Below, in pieces: positions 1 to 10,561 of a stretch of DNA of 64,000 bases. This DNA is from Paracentrotus lividus (taxonomy: Eukaryota > Echinodermata > Echinoidea > Camarodonta > Echinidae). The DNA lies in assembly GCA_940671915.1 (NCBI GenBank), contig CALNVZ010003433.1, positions 22,372,112-22,436,111 of the forward strand. Reading direction: 5' to 3'. Under the pieces are notes generated by a model. It was not told the DNA's origin. It saw nothing but the letters and a program-made list of their open reading frames with translations, and searched no databases. The first letter of the stretch is position 1. Every line of letters starts with the position of its first letter. Both the position numbers and the translations under genes were made by a program.

Positions 1-860
1 ATTATATCCATTCACGGAATTCCGTCTTAATCGCAACTTTGTGTTGGGATCTTTTTGATGATTTTACATCTTTGTTAGGCAGGACTCCTTCGCATCTTAT
101 AGAAGCCAGCATCAATTCACAGTTGCGGGTTAATACAACATTTAAAGGCGCACGATTCAAAGTTTATGTCGTAGAGACCCTATTAAACTGGTTTATACCA
201 CACTCCCTATCTTTTTACATGNNNNNNNNNNNNNNNNNNNNNNNNNATACCGTTTATAACCGTGCACGGGCATGGTAACGTTTTGGGTCTAAAAGTGACA
301 TACGTACGCGAGTGTAGAGACTAAACCTTACCTCGCAAACTCCGCGGCCGTATGCCTTTAAGGCTTGTTAACCAATCACAATTTTACCATTACCATGGTC
401 CCATCAATAATTTATCGCCTCATTTCAATGACTGATTTATGCGGAATTATAATTGAATCACCGGATGAGGGTTGTTTGATTTATAAACCAATTTTAACGA
501 ATACTTTTGATTTCCACCTTGAGCGAGTGTCAACCGATTTCATTTGAAGAAACCAAAGCCTAATCGAGACAAGTTCTTAAGTGAGCTTCTTGGAGGCATG
601 AGGACCTCTCTCGGATATGCACGAAGTTAAGTAGCTTTGAAATATCAACGTGGGCATCTCGTAAAGACGGGTAACTCATTCACTATAGAAGTAGATTGGT
701 ATGATGGCAATAGGAAGTCCGAAGATGAGAGGAGAGGGGTACAGATAGAGAAATCGAGAGATAGAACAAATTAAGGAGAGAGAAGAAAAGAGATTCACTT
801 TTACTAAGGGTTAAAGAGACCATAAGGGAGAACACACCATTGAAGATATGGAGAGGGGTG
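1..860. other. unassigned sequence with assembly gap
   Basis: Mixed-complexity sequence with no recognisable exon, RNA or repeat. The short open frames here (60-79 codons) have no family resemblance and one runs through the N run, so I call no gene. Confidence 0.6.
222..246. other. assembly gap (25 N)
   Basis: A run of 25 unknown bases, a typical fixed-size placeholder. True length and content are unknown. Confidence 0.99.
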
Positions 861-867
861 CAGAAAG

Positions 868-877
868 ATAGAGAGAA

Positions 878-912
<35 letters not shown>

Positions 913-1072
913 TACATAGAGAGGGAGGGAGAGAAGGAAAGAGAAAGAAGATGGCCAAGAAGATATCAAAATGATGCAAAATAGAAACCATGGAAATGTG
1001 AAGAGAGAATGAAATATAATTTTAAAAGGGAGACAGAAAGAGAGAGATATAGAGAGAAAAAGAGAAGGGTGA
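868..1072. repeat. GA/GACA-rich microsatellite region
   Basis: Purine-rich tract with a (GA)n block, a (GACA)n block near 893-912 and a second GA block near 1030-1070. Open frames on the opposite strand (LSLSLSF-type proteins) come from the repeat and are not genes. Confidence 0.9.
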
Positions 1073-1460
1073 TTACAGATTAGGAATCGCATGAATTAGA
1101 TGTGCTTTTTAGCTTTAACTCGATTTCAAGACTTTTGTAACGGGATTCAAACCTTATTAAATACCGATGCATACTAACCATTGTCATTCATTCAGCTCTA
1201 AACATTTCCAAATAATTGTGTAATTGTCGGATTGTTGCAGCATATGCCCAAGATCAAAGCTGTAACCCTTTTCATAATGTTTCATAATCTATATTTTGGA
1301 TTTTACGGGACACCAAATACATAAAATATACACTCTAAAAACTGAAGTGCTAATTTATGGGTGTTCGTATAGTGACTGCACTTGAAGTGCTAAATCAGCA
1401 CCGGAAGTGCTGTTTTAGCACTTGCCCAAGTGCTAATTTATCAATAAAAAAATGTTTATG

Positions 1461-1541
1461 GTTGGTGTGGGATTCGAACCGGGTTTACCTAGACATGGAA
1501 GAGTACCGCTGACGTTACCAACAGACCAAAGGAGATCTCCC
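1461..1541 (-). other. tRNA-like segment inside the TIR element
   Basis: On the minus strand the segment has a box A-like stretch (TTGGTCTGTTGGTAACG) and, about 45 nt further on, a box B match GGTTCGAATCC. The T stem is imperfect and the acceptor ends do not pair, so this is a tRNA-derived relic or internal promoter rather than a working tRNA. The same segment is kept in the other copy (about 43515-43595). Confidence 0.55.
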
Positions 1542-1633
1542 TATTAAACTTGATTGAATTATGAAAGATAGTAGATAATTATTGCAACTTTGAAGAAAGT
1601 TCATCATGAAACAATATGATCTGCATAGCAATC

Positions 1634-1711
1634 GTGAGATGTTGATTAGTCTAACGTGCTCGTAAGCGCTTCTCATCCAGGGGATCCAGGTTCGAATCCT
1701 AACGAAGTCAC
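1634..1711 (+). other. second tRNA-like segment inside the TIR element
   Basis: A 78-nt stretch, within normal tRNA length. It has a box A-like GATTAGTCTAACGTGC and a perfect box B GGTTCGAATCC. The outer four bases GTGA and TCAC can pair like the tip of an acceptor stem. In the copy at 43376-43906 this segment lost about 20 bp, including part of box B. It is not a valid tRNA gene as it stands. Confidence 0.5.
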
Positions 1712-1863
1712 GCCATTTTTGCCTATTTTTGCTGAAATTTCAGCTCACGTGAACGTGTTAAAACAGCACTTTGAGTTAGTGCAGTCACTATACAAGCTCT
1801 TAAAAAGTGCTGATTTCAGCCTCTGAAGTGCTAAAAACAGCACTTCAGTTTTTAGATTGTATA

Positions 1864-3014
1864 TTCTTTGTCTACCTCTTTGGGCATTTTTTTTTCTTCT
1901 TTTGCTTTGTTTTTACTGCTCAGTTTCTGAGTAGTGTTATATTTTTTGATATATTCAACGGCTGCGTTAATGCATGGTTATTCTGTAATTTTAATCACCG
2001 TATTATTTATGAATCCACGAAAAGAACATTCTGTCCGAGAAATTCGAAACCATCAGATCTGTGACAAGTTGGCATCAATCATGTTAGTAAAATACAACAA
2101 ATTATACATGTACCGCCAAAAAACGACACCTAAGGGATATGTGAATATTCGTATAACATTATTGGTAATAATTCCTTTAACATTTCTGTTAAAGCCAGTA
2201 CGAACCAAAAGTCTTTTATGGCACCACCTCAAATCCTCGGCTACTCAAACCTGCCCCGACTCCTAACCCATAATACAAAATTCCGATTAGTGTAGTCTAA
2301 TAATACATACCTACTTGAATGATAAAAAACCAATTCACTACTCAATACATTCATACATCAATACTAATGTTATCATGTTGTAAAATCAAATACTGTTGTG
2401 TCCGAAACCTATACAAAGGCATGGCACGGCGTGCACAAAATGTTTTTTTTTAATTTATTTTTTTTTATTTATTTTTTTATTATAATTATCTATTTTATAC
2501 TTTTTGTATAGAAAATGAATCATATCTCAAGATATCCACTGCCAAATGAGATTTTAAAAATGTAGAAGGAGGCATATTTTCCTGCCTTATGAAAATACCA
2601 AGGATTATCAGGTTGTGACTAATCTTCACATTAAAAAAATAAATGTTTCTCACTTGTACCATTTTATTTGATATAGACTGTATCTGGTGTAACTACTTTT
2701 CTACATCACGTACGTATCTCATCATCTTGACATCAATCCCAGATATTTACCATATTTCCCATTCAGACGGGTAGGCGGATTGTGGGCATGGCCCGTGGAG
2801 AAAGGAGAACAATCTTGACCTCGTTTGGAGAATAGTTCTTATAGATATAGAAGAACAAGTTACGAGTATTAGCGTGCTATTTAATAATGGATCGTGACCA
2901 GATTAGCAGATATTGGTCTCTTATTTGTTGTAGATCCATTCTAGGTTGTTGAAACGTGTATTTCTGTCCGATTTTGCGTCATACAACGGACGCACTGCTT
3001 TCGCTCAGAGATAG
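1864..3014. other. unassigned AT-rich interval
   Basis: AT-rich sequence with a T-rich stretch near 2440-2480. Open frames of 85 and 110 codons overlap the end of the TIR element and look like chance frames. No gene, RNA or repeat recognised. Confidence 0.55.
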
Positions 3015-3022
3015 ACTACTAT

Positions 3023-3313
3023 CAAGCGCGGCGATTTCATGTCACGATTGGGGGGGGGGGACGGAAACACCCGAAAGTGAAAAAATAATACACTCAAAAA
3101 TCGCACATTATGCAGAAACTAATGAAAATGTTTGCGAGCGCAAAGCGCGAGCCGAAAATTTTGCATTTTTTGACATTTAGCATTGTATTTGACATACATT
3201 TACCTCTTTATTAGCTTCACAAGCCAATCAATACATAAAAATATGTTAAGCTTTAAAAATCGAGGGGGTGGACACGTCCCCCCGCCCCCCCCCCCCCGGG
3301 ATCGCCGCCAATG
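3023..3313. mobile_element. hAT-like short element
   Basis: The ends are CAAGCGCGGCGAT and, inverted, CATTGGCGGCGAT. Flanks ACTACTAT (3015-3022) and ACTACTAG (3314-3321) form an 8-bp target duplication with one mismatch, as expected for hAT-type insertions. The interior has a G10-12 run, the motif GCGAGCGCAAAGCGCGAGC (3134-3152) and a C-rich right end. A diverged relative of the interior lies at about 22330-22705. No transposase. Confidence 0.65.
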
Positions 3314-3321
3314 ACTACTAG

Positions 3322-4860
3322 TATGCGCTGATGTATAATACGTCGTAAACGATAGTGTTATGTTCGTATGGATATTGTTTGCGGATTTTAATTTTAACTT
3401 GATTTTGGGGCCGACAACATACTCGATTATGTGATGTTATTTCCTTTTTGATTGCGAATATTAATGAATTGCATTACAACGATGCTACTGATCATAACAA
3501 CGCAGCCATCTATTGTTTTCCTTTGAGACATTTAAACCCCGTGCCCTCGCTCATGACCCTCTCCCATTTAGCATGCCTCTGTTTACCATAAAACTAAACT
3601 TTGTTAGCTATATTTTAAAACAATGAGATGGAAAACAGTTTAGGAGTATCTTTCATGAATAATATTATGCGCCTTGGTGGACTATCTGACATAGCAACAG
3701 TATGTATGCAAGGTATAATGATCAATTCTGAACTGACTGAACTTTCCCCACGAACTTGGGAAATCATTACCCAGGTCTGCAAGATGTGCACCAGTTTCAT
3801 ATTTTCTACTTTCCCGGTTGTAATATTAGGCTCGGTGGTCATAATGAAGAAAGAGTCGCGACTCTTGGTACAATACTTATATTGTCTGGAGTCTTGCTGA
3901 TATTGTATAAAAGTGAATTACGAACCAATAACGAAACTTCCTTGCAACATGAGATAATTTGTTTCCCTGCCTTACGCCGGACTGCATCAAAATACAATGT
4001 ATTATATTGTCCAGATTTTTAAAGGTAAGGTCTTAGTCATGTTTTTGTTTTTGTTTGTTTTTTTCTTTTTTTTCTTCCAATAATTAGATGCAAAATTAAA
4101 CCAAGCTGACAATGAAGTCTAAGGACTAAGATTATTTTCGGGGTTATTATAGATTTACATAGATTCACTAAAACATTTAAACTTCCGTAGGAATAAACAG
4201 AAAGACATCGGGAAATATGGCGGAGTAAAAATTGAAGCACCAATCCGACAAGTTTCTTTCTTTCTTTTTTTAATAGAGAGTCGATGTTTTATGTGCATTT
4301 TGTTTGTTTTGTTTATTTGTTTGTTTGTTGTTGTAGTTTTTTTATTCGTTTTCAGTTTCGTCCTTATAGACCAATCCACCTTGACTTGTGTTCTCTGTTT
4401 TTGTTTTGTATTTTAGCTGTATACAATTTATGTTTTGTTTGTTGGTTGGTTTTTTAATATTTGTCCCCTTTAAGAATGAAGTTATCCGGTAATTACGTAG
4501 CTAATGATGACGTACATGATATAATGTCATGGTCACAACCCATAATAAGAGTGTTTGCGAGTGCGTTTCTAGAAGCCAGTATCTGGTGGCTGCCAACTTA
4601 TCTTGCTCTGTTCTTCCTGCGTGTCTGAATTAAAAAAAAAATACACCTCGATCACTGCGTCCGACGCAAAGATCTTCAACGAAATCCGACACAGACCTAT
4701 GCCCTGTAACAGAAAAGATACGACTGATCTTACGATTGATATCAATCGTATGTCTATGGTAAACCGTGTTCTTTGAGTTGCAATCCATCGTCAGTTTGAT
4801 CGTATCTCTTTTATGATACAGGACATTTGGGTAAGAATAGAGGAAAATCGCTTATCCACC
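3322..4860. other. unassigned interval
   Basis: No exon, RNA or repeat family recognised. Overlapping open frames of 90 and 88 codons at 3628-4022 show no family motif. T-rich stretches occur near 4045-4075 and 4255-4350. Confidence 0.5.
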
Positions 4861-4902
4861 CCTCCCCCCCCCCAAAAAAAAGCCTGCTCCCCCCCCCACA
4901 AG

Positions 4903-5149
4903 TAATGCGGCGGTCACAACTCGCCGTACCTTCGACGTGCAACTCCCTAAGACGGATTTCGTAGAAAAATCGTGCAGCGGAGGTACCTCGCAGGTACAAT
5001 GCATGTACGACGTACAGGAGGTTTTTACAATACCCTTACTACAGAAACTCAGGAATCGCAGAAGTTGACCCAGGACATGTGCGTGCCAACGCAGGCTACG
5101 TCGATGGCACGTGCCCCGTAGGCTACGACGAGTTGTGACCGCCGCATTA
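4903..5149. mobile_element. MITE with 23-30 bp inverted ends
   Basis: The left end TAATGCGGCGGTCACAACTC recurs inverted at the right end (GAGTTGTGACCGCCGCATTA). The match continues imperfectly inward through CGTA. The element is about 247 bp and GC-richer than its surroundings, with no coding capacity. TA at both tips could be the target duplication. The 122-codon minus-strand frame at 5049-5417 crosses its border and is not a gene. Confidence 0.75.
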
Positions 5150-5771
5150 GGCAGCGCTTGAAGGCTAGCGCAGACCAGACGCAGACCGACTCACGGCCAG
5201 GTGTGACCATGGCAAAACATGGACTGTACCATCCCCTACTAATCAGTGTTGGTCCTGCTTCGGACCATTTACCCTGATTGCGGTTCAAGGACCTCATTTC
5301 AAAATGGATTAGAATTGACAAGAGAGACGACTGACCATCTAGTCGATTATATAAAGTGCGTAAATTAGTGGTCAATGTAATATGAACGGTTGAAAGTGCA
5401 ATGTCGCCAAAGCCCACCCCTCACAATTAAATTTTGAAATAAAGGCATTAACAATATTAAAAAGCATTAATAATTACAAAATGAAATCATTCGTGACCGC
5501 TAACACTGAGTGCAGAATCCATTGGCTCGATTTTTTTTTTCAGGGACACAAATCTTCCACAAAATTCAGGAAACTCAATTTCCGTTAATTTCGTTTTTGA
5601 TTGGTATGTTTGTTTGTCTGTGTGTTTGTTTGTTTTTGTTTTTTGTTTTTTGTTTTTTGTTTATTTATTATTATTCATTCATCTACATGTATTCATTTTT
5701 TTTTCTTCAAAGAAGGACACATTTTTGTGGTGTATGTATTTATTTTGTAAGAGCGTGTCCGTATTCATATT
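5150..5771. other. unassigned interval
   Basis: Nothing recognised apart from T-rich low-complexity sequence near 5610-5705. Confidence 0.5.
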
Positions 5772-5789
5772 TTCTCTCTCTCTCTCTCA

Positions 5790-5841
<52 letters not shown>

Positions 5842-5850
5842 CCTTCCTCT
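5772..5850. repeat. (CT)n microsatellite
   Basis: Near-perfect CT dinucleotide tract with small interruptions near 5788-5794. The open frames through it are repeat artefacts. Confidence 0.95.
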
Positions 5851-6240
5851 CTTGAACATACATATAGTTATGCTTTTGTGCTAGCCTTCGTGAGACTGAA
5901 TTATATCATTTAACTAATTGTAAAATAATGAATATTGGAAAATTGGTCATTGCAGTGATAACGTAAGGATTATTTAATTGGAACACAATATTTCATTATG
6001 TCTTTCATATGTCCTTGAAATCATAGTTCATACACAACAGGCCTTCCTAACAGTTTAGTATGTATTCAATACTGGCTTTTGTTGAGTAGGGTATGCACAA
6101 AACATTACTTATATTATTCAAATTTTTCAAGTCACACTTGGTGTTGTGAACTTCGTCCCCAAGTGCACGCATGCTACTATCTTAAGAAACACGTAAAGTA
6201 GCTGAATAATAGTACTACTTTAATAAAAACACGAACCAGG

Positions 6241-6451
6241 GGGGTGTTTCACAAAGAGTTAAGTAGACTTAAAGTCGCACTTAACTTCTACGCGCATCTT
6301 GTTTTACAACGCGCAATTTAATTGATAGATTTCACAATGGTGCGCATCCCCTAAGCATGGTCTGACCAATAAGGTGATGCGTAATATAACGCACAAAAAT
6401 AACGAGTTAAGTGCGATTTTTAAGTCTACTTAACTCTTTGTGAAACACCCC
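6241..6451. mobile_element. palindromic MITE, GGGGTGTTTCACAAAG ends
   Basis: About 211 bp with nearly 50-bp inverted arms. The left arm starts GGGGTGTTTCACAAAGAGTT, and the right arm ends with its complement at about 6420-6450. CCAGG occurs on both sides (6236-6240 and 6452-6456), a likely 5-bp target duplication. No open frame of note. A similar but distinct end (GTGTTTCACTAAGT) occurs in the MITE at 44318-44485. Confidence 0.82.
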
Positions 6452-6837
6452 CCAGGTCGTTCATCAATCTACTGACCCAGTCCACATATTAGCTGAAATA
6501 AGAATCGTATTAATTCATTGTATTTTGAGATTTCGAGCTTGGTGGGTATATTTTACATTTGCTTTTCATTTGTATGCATTGACCTGCTTTTAACAAAATT
6601 AAAATACACACGATGTGGGCACTCATTTATGAAGACTTTTTGGCTCGTGTAAAGCTTTTGATATGTTTATCACGTGATTGGTGGTATCACTAAAGGTTTG
6701 AGATATAAGTTGCAAATGTGAAGGTAGTTGAAATTAATTCGCGTCTTTATTTAACCTGACTGTGTAAATCTTTTTTGATAAATGATAGTTAAAATGAGCT
6801 TCATAATCTCTTTAATTAAAGCTTTGTCTGCTTGTAT

Positions 6838-6846
6838 GGTTTCATC
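6838..6846 (+). other. target-site duplication, left of foldback 1
   Basis: GGTTTCATC, repeated directly at 10553-10561. Both copies are 6 bp from the first and last array unit. The duplicated length may be 8 bp plus one chance base. Confidence 0.7.
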
Positions 6847-6852
6847 GGTTCT

Positions 6853-7262
6853 AGGACATCTCCCCCGGAGGACAACTCCCCCGGGGACAACTCCCGGAGG
6901 ACAGCTCCCCCGGAGGACAACTCCCCCGGAGACAACTCCCCGTGAGACAACTCCCCGGAGGACAGCTCCCCGGAGGACAGGTCCCCCGCAGGACATCTTC
7001 CCTGAAGGACAGTCCCCCCAAGACGAATCCCCGGGACAGCTTCCCCAGGGACAACCCCACGGAGGACAACCTCCCCTGGACAACTCCCCTGGAGGACAAA
7101 CTCCCCGGAGGACAACAACCCTGAGAGCAACTCCCCCGGAGGACAACCCCCGGAGGACAGCTCCCCGGAGGACAACTCCCCGCAGGACAACTCCCTCTGG
7201 AGGACAACTCCCCGAGGACATCTCCCCGGAGGATAGGTCCCCCAGGCAACTCCCCGGACATC
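6853..7262. repeat. GC-rich ~15-bp minisatellite, left arm
   Basis: About 27 tandem units of 13-16 bp with core GGAGGACAACTCCCC and variants such as GGAGGACAGCTCCCC. It is far GC-richer than its surroundings. Because the unit is mostly 15 bp, long proline/arginine/glycine/serine frames stay open on both strands (for example 6782-7333 and 6751-7269). These are repeat translations, not genes. Confidence 0.95.
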
Positions 7263-7416
7263 CCCTCACTTTAAATGCTTTTATAACTATTGATTTTATG
7301 CCAACCCTTGGTTTTCTTACTGTTAATTATTAATCTTTTCGCATGGAGTAACCCTTCGTAATGACAAGCGAGGATGGAATGTTGTTAATTTGCTAATCAA
7401 TCCATTGGAACCACCC

Positions 7417-8575
7417 CAGTGGCGTATCTAGGGGGTAAGGGGCACGTGCCCGGGCGGAGCTTCAAGGGGCGCAAAAAGGAAAAGGAAAAAAAAAAAAAAA
7501 AAAAAAAAAGAAAGGAAAGAAGAAGGAGAGGAAGAAAAGGAGATCGGTGATCCTCAGTCGATATGGGTCATGTTTCCTCCCATTATTATTTTGGCGCCCC
7601 CTACATAGCACCACTAAGTTTAACTTTTGGCGCCCAAAGTTTCTAGTAATTTTTTAGGTTTAGTACCTTCTATCTTAGTTTCGGGTCAATTTTTGGCCCC
7701 CTGTATATAAAGATCAAATCGCGCCCTTAACTTTCAATTTAGCCGTCCTTTATAAATGTAGATCAATTGTGTGCCCCGGTGTGTACCTCCTATCCTAATT
7801 TTAAGGACCAATTTGACATCCCTGAGTTTCCATTTAATTTAGAGATCCCCTTTAATAGTTTAGAAATCATATGGCACTCAAATTTCATGATCAATTTGCC
7901 CCCCCCCCCTCCCGCTTCAGATAAACATGAAGTCCTTAAGTAAAAGGATTTTTTTTTTTTTCCATACTTTTCTCGCTGCCTAATTAATCCCTTTTGTTTT
8001 CCATTGTCAATTGTCTTGTTTCCTATTTTATGACCATTCGTCTCAAGACCTGTTCCTTGCAAAGTTCATTCAATTCAGAGCTCTAGAATTTTTCGCTCGC
8101 GCTTCGCGCTCGCATTATATTATATGTTTCAAATCATTTGAGGAGACAACAAAAAGGTTTAAAATTATTATTTCCTACTAAAAAAAAACGAATCCGATGC
8201 ATAGGTCTACAATTCCCAAAACATTTTGTGGCAATAGCCTTTGACACCCGTGAGAGTAAGGCATTTTTTTATTATTATTGTACCTTCGTTGATAACGAAA
8301 TCTGTATCAATGGTTCTAAATGCAAGATTCGAGTAATGCACAAACTCAAAATTTTCCGCTCGCGCTTCGCGCTCGCATTAAATTAAAACATTTGAGAGGA
8401 AAAAAAAAAAAAATTGATAAGCTACATGTATGATGGACAGCAAATCATTCCAGTCTGGGACAGTATATGAGCCACTGGTACATAAACTAAAACAAATCGT
8501 TGAGCAAATTGGAGTAGACGGGAGGGGGCGCAAGTCACAATTGCCCGGCGCACCTTGACCCTAGATACGCCACTG
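7417..8575. mobile_element. nested hAT-like element with CAGTGGCGTATCTAGGG ends
   Basis: A 1159-bp insertion inside foldback element 1. The 17-bp terminal inverted repeats CAGTGGCGTATCTAGGG are perfect. ACCACCC on both sides (7410-7416, 8576-8582) looks like a 7-bp target duplication; 8 bp would be usual for hAT. The interior is non-coding, with a poly-A run near 7486-7509. It has two direct copies of CGCTCGCGCTTCGCGCTCGC (8094-8113, 8357-8376) about 263 bp apart, each followed by ATTATAT/ATTAAAT and then CATTTGAG, which suggests an internal duplication. Confidence 0.8.
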
Positions 8576-9847
8576 ACCACCCTTCCAATCTATGAATGCT
8601 ACTCCTTTCCTCAAAAGGTTGTAGGTTTGGCAGATTCAGAGGTAACCCAACGAAATGTGACCATAGAAAGGAAAATTAATGAAAGTGCAAGATATAAAGA
8701 GAATATTGAAAAGGAAGGATGCTAAATGGGAAAAAATACGAAGCTACAGGAGTACAAAGAGCACGAAGGCGAGTTGGCTACATATCTCTAGTCGTCTTCA
8801 GCAGGGGGGGGTAGCCACGATAATTAAGCTTTATTTATATTAATCACACCCTAAACAATAAGAATGAGCGCACAAGTTCAAAGTAACGAGAAACAATTTT
8901 TATTTATCACACAAGAAATTCACAAAACTCAATTTCAACTCATCACTTTGTTTGTCCATTTTTTCAAGGAATAATGTAAGTTACAATCATTGTCTTGGGT
9001 TTAAGATTTTACAGACATTGTTATATCTGAAGCTTTGCATTCATGCCGTGTCTCGCTATCAAAAAAAAGGGTGATTGCAATTAGTGTTGGTATGAAATAT
9101 CTCCAGAATAGATGAGAAATTAAACATCTCGGTATATCAACCAGTTTTTCAGTATTTCCGTCAACATATCCGATAAAAACATTTTTATAATTGTAAAACA
9201 TTTACCAAACAAGCTAAAACAAAACAAACAAAAACCCTTGTATAAAATTATGTACCTGTATTTTTGTCGTATAATTGAAGAGGTTGATATAAAATTTTCC
9301 ACTTGACGATTCACGCTTGAAAATCCTTCCTTTTTTTTCTTCTTCTTTTTTCTTTTTATTTTTTTTAATATTTTTTTTAAAGAAGATGATCGTCACCGTT
9401 TGTAAAAGAACACAACAACAAAATAGAACAATAAAAGTACAAATAATTGCTTCGGGTCATTTTTGTCAACATTTTGGCTCGCCGCTTTGCGCTCAAGAAT
9501 CATCCTTCAAAGGTTAATTTTTTTCAGATTTCGAACCCCGCAAAAATCCTAGTTACGGGCTTGACCATTGACTACATACTCTAAAATCTAATCAGATCAT
9601 CTTCCTATGGTGATTTAAGATTGAAGTTGATATCTCTCTCTCTCTCTTTTGACGGTAAAATTCGGTTCCAATAGCAGTACGCCTCTACAGCTGCCAACTT
9701 TAACACCTTCCGGAAAGAAAAAAAAAATTGCCAAGATTTGTATTTCCATGAATGGCTATTTCGGTTTAAAAAATAAAAAATAAAAAATAAAAAAAATATA
9801 AAAAAATGGAGCCAAAAATAACGACTGCATGTGATCTGTCTCCGGAA

Positions 9848-10546
9848 TGGTGAGTTGTCCTCCGAGGGGACTTGTCCTGGGTGGTGTTGCATAAAACTTT
9901 TTTCTAACCGAGTTTTCTCGGGTTAAAATCTCAGCTTATGTAGACCTATTTCTTAGGTTATTCAACCTGAGTTTTAAAACTCCCTAAAATTTATTGCATT
10001 AATACTTTTGAAACTCTGGTATGTTTTTATGCATGGAAAAAAACAGTAAAAATCCCGCAAAATATTGTACCGAGTTTTCGGCATTTAACCCGGAGTTTTC
10101 AGATTTAACCGGAAAAAACTCCGGTTAGAAGTTTTATGCAACGGGGTCCAGGGGAGTTGTGCTGCGGGGGATGTTGTCCCGGGGATTCGTCCTCCGGGGG
10201 AGTTGTCTCTCCGGGGAGTCGTCCTCCGGGGTCGTCCTCCGGGAGTTGTCCTCCAGAGAGTTGTTCCTCCGGGGGAGTTGTTCCTCGGGGACTTGTCCTC
10301 CGCGGGGAGTTTTCATCGGGGAGATTCCTCCCGCGGGATTGTCCTCCGGGAGTTTCTCTCGGGGGAGATGTCCTCCGAGAGATTGTCCTTGGGGACCTGT
10401 CCTCCGGGGAGATGTCCTGCGGGTGAGGCTGTCTTTCGGGGGTGTGGTACTCCGGCGGGATTGTACATCCGGCGGGAGTTGTCCTCCGGGGGAGCTGTCC
10501 TCCGGGAGTTGTCCCCGGGGGAGTTGTCCTCCGGGGGAGATGTCCT
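9848..10546. repeat. GC-rich ~15-bp minisatellite, right arm (interrupted)
   Basis: The same unit as the left arm but inverted (reads GGGGAGTTGTCCTCC). A short stub at 9848-9885 is separated from the main block (10143-10546) by a MITE. The main block is more diverged inward than at its outer 73 bp, which match the left arm exactly. Confidence 0.92.
9886..10142. mobile_element. palindromic MITE nested in the right arm
   Basis: About 257 bp. It starts GTTGCATAAAACTT and ends AAGTTTTATGCAAC, and the arms continue inward through TCTAACCG and its complement. It splits array units 9848-9885 from 10143 onward, so it inserted after the array existed. No clear target duplication was seen. Confidence 0.8.
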
Positions 10547-10552
10547 GATACG

Positions 10553-10561
10553 GGTTTCATC
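10553..10561 (+). other. target-site duplication, right of foldback 1
   Basis: GGTTTCATC, the partner of 6838-6846. Confidence 0.7.

Larger units (their letters stand above)
1329..1861. mobile_element. TIR element with two tRNA-like segments, copy A
   Basis: A 533-bp element with long terminal inverted repeats. The left end reads TACACTCTAAAAACTGAAGT, and the right end is its reverse complement with one change. TA dinucleotides flank both ends (1327-1328, 1862-1863), which fits a TA target-site duplication of the Tc1/mariner type. The subterminal arms hold many copies of AAGTGCT or AGCACTT in both orientations. The core has no coding capacity but contains two tRNA-like segments pointing away from each other (1461-1541 on -, 1634-1711 on +). 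A second copy lies at 43376-43906 with the same layout, which fixes the borders. It is non-autonomous; the mobilising transposase is not in this window. Confidence 0.88.
6847..10552. mobile_element. foldback element 1 (TU-like)
   Basis: A 3.7-kb foldback-type element. Its two arms are inverted arrays of a GC-rich ~15-bp unit (core GGAGGACAACTCCCC): left arm 6853-7262, right arm 9848-10546. The outermost 73 bp of the arms (6853-6925 and 10474-10546) are identical in inverted orientation. The direct repeat GGTTTCATC sits exactly 6 bp outside each array (6838-6846 and 10553-10561), which I read as the target-site duplication. From memory, sea urchin TU elements have inverted arms of ~15-bp tandem repeats and 8-bp target duplications, so this is a strong structural fit. 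The interior (7263-9847) has no recognisable transposase and carries a nested hAT-like element. The arms could form a very long hairpin. Confidence 0.78.

Noticed and set aside
5049..5417. 122-codon minus-strand frame of fairly normal composition
   Set aside because: It crosses the border of a MITE and shows no motif or splice signal.
6751..7333. Long open frames (183, 172 and 136 codons) rich in Pro/Arg/Thr or Gly/Ser/Val on both strands
   Set aside because: They are translations of the ~15-bp minisatellite, whose period keeps frames open on both strands. No start context, no family and no splice signals.
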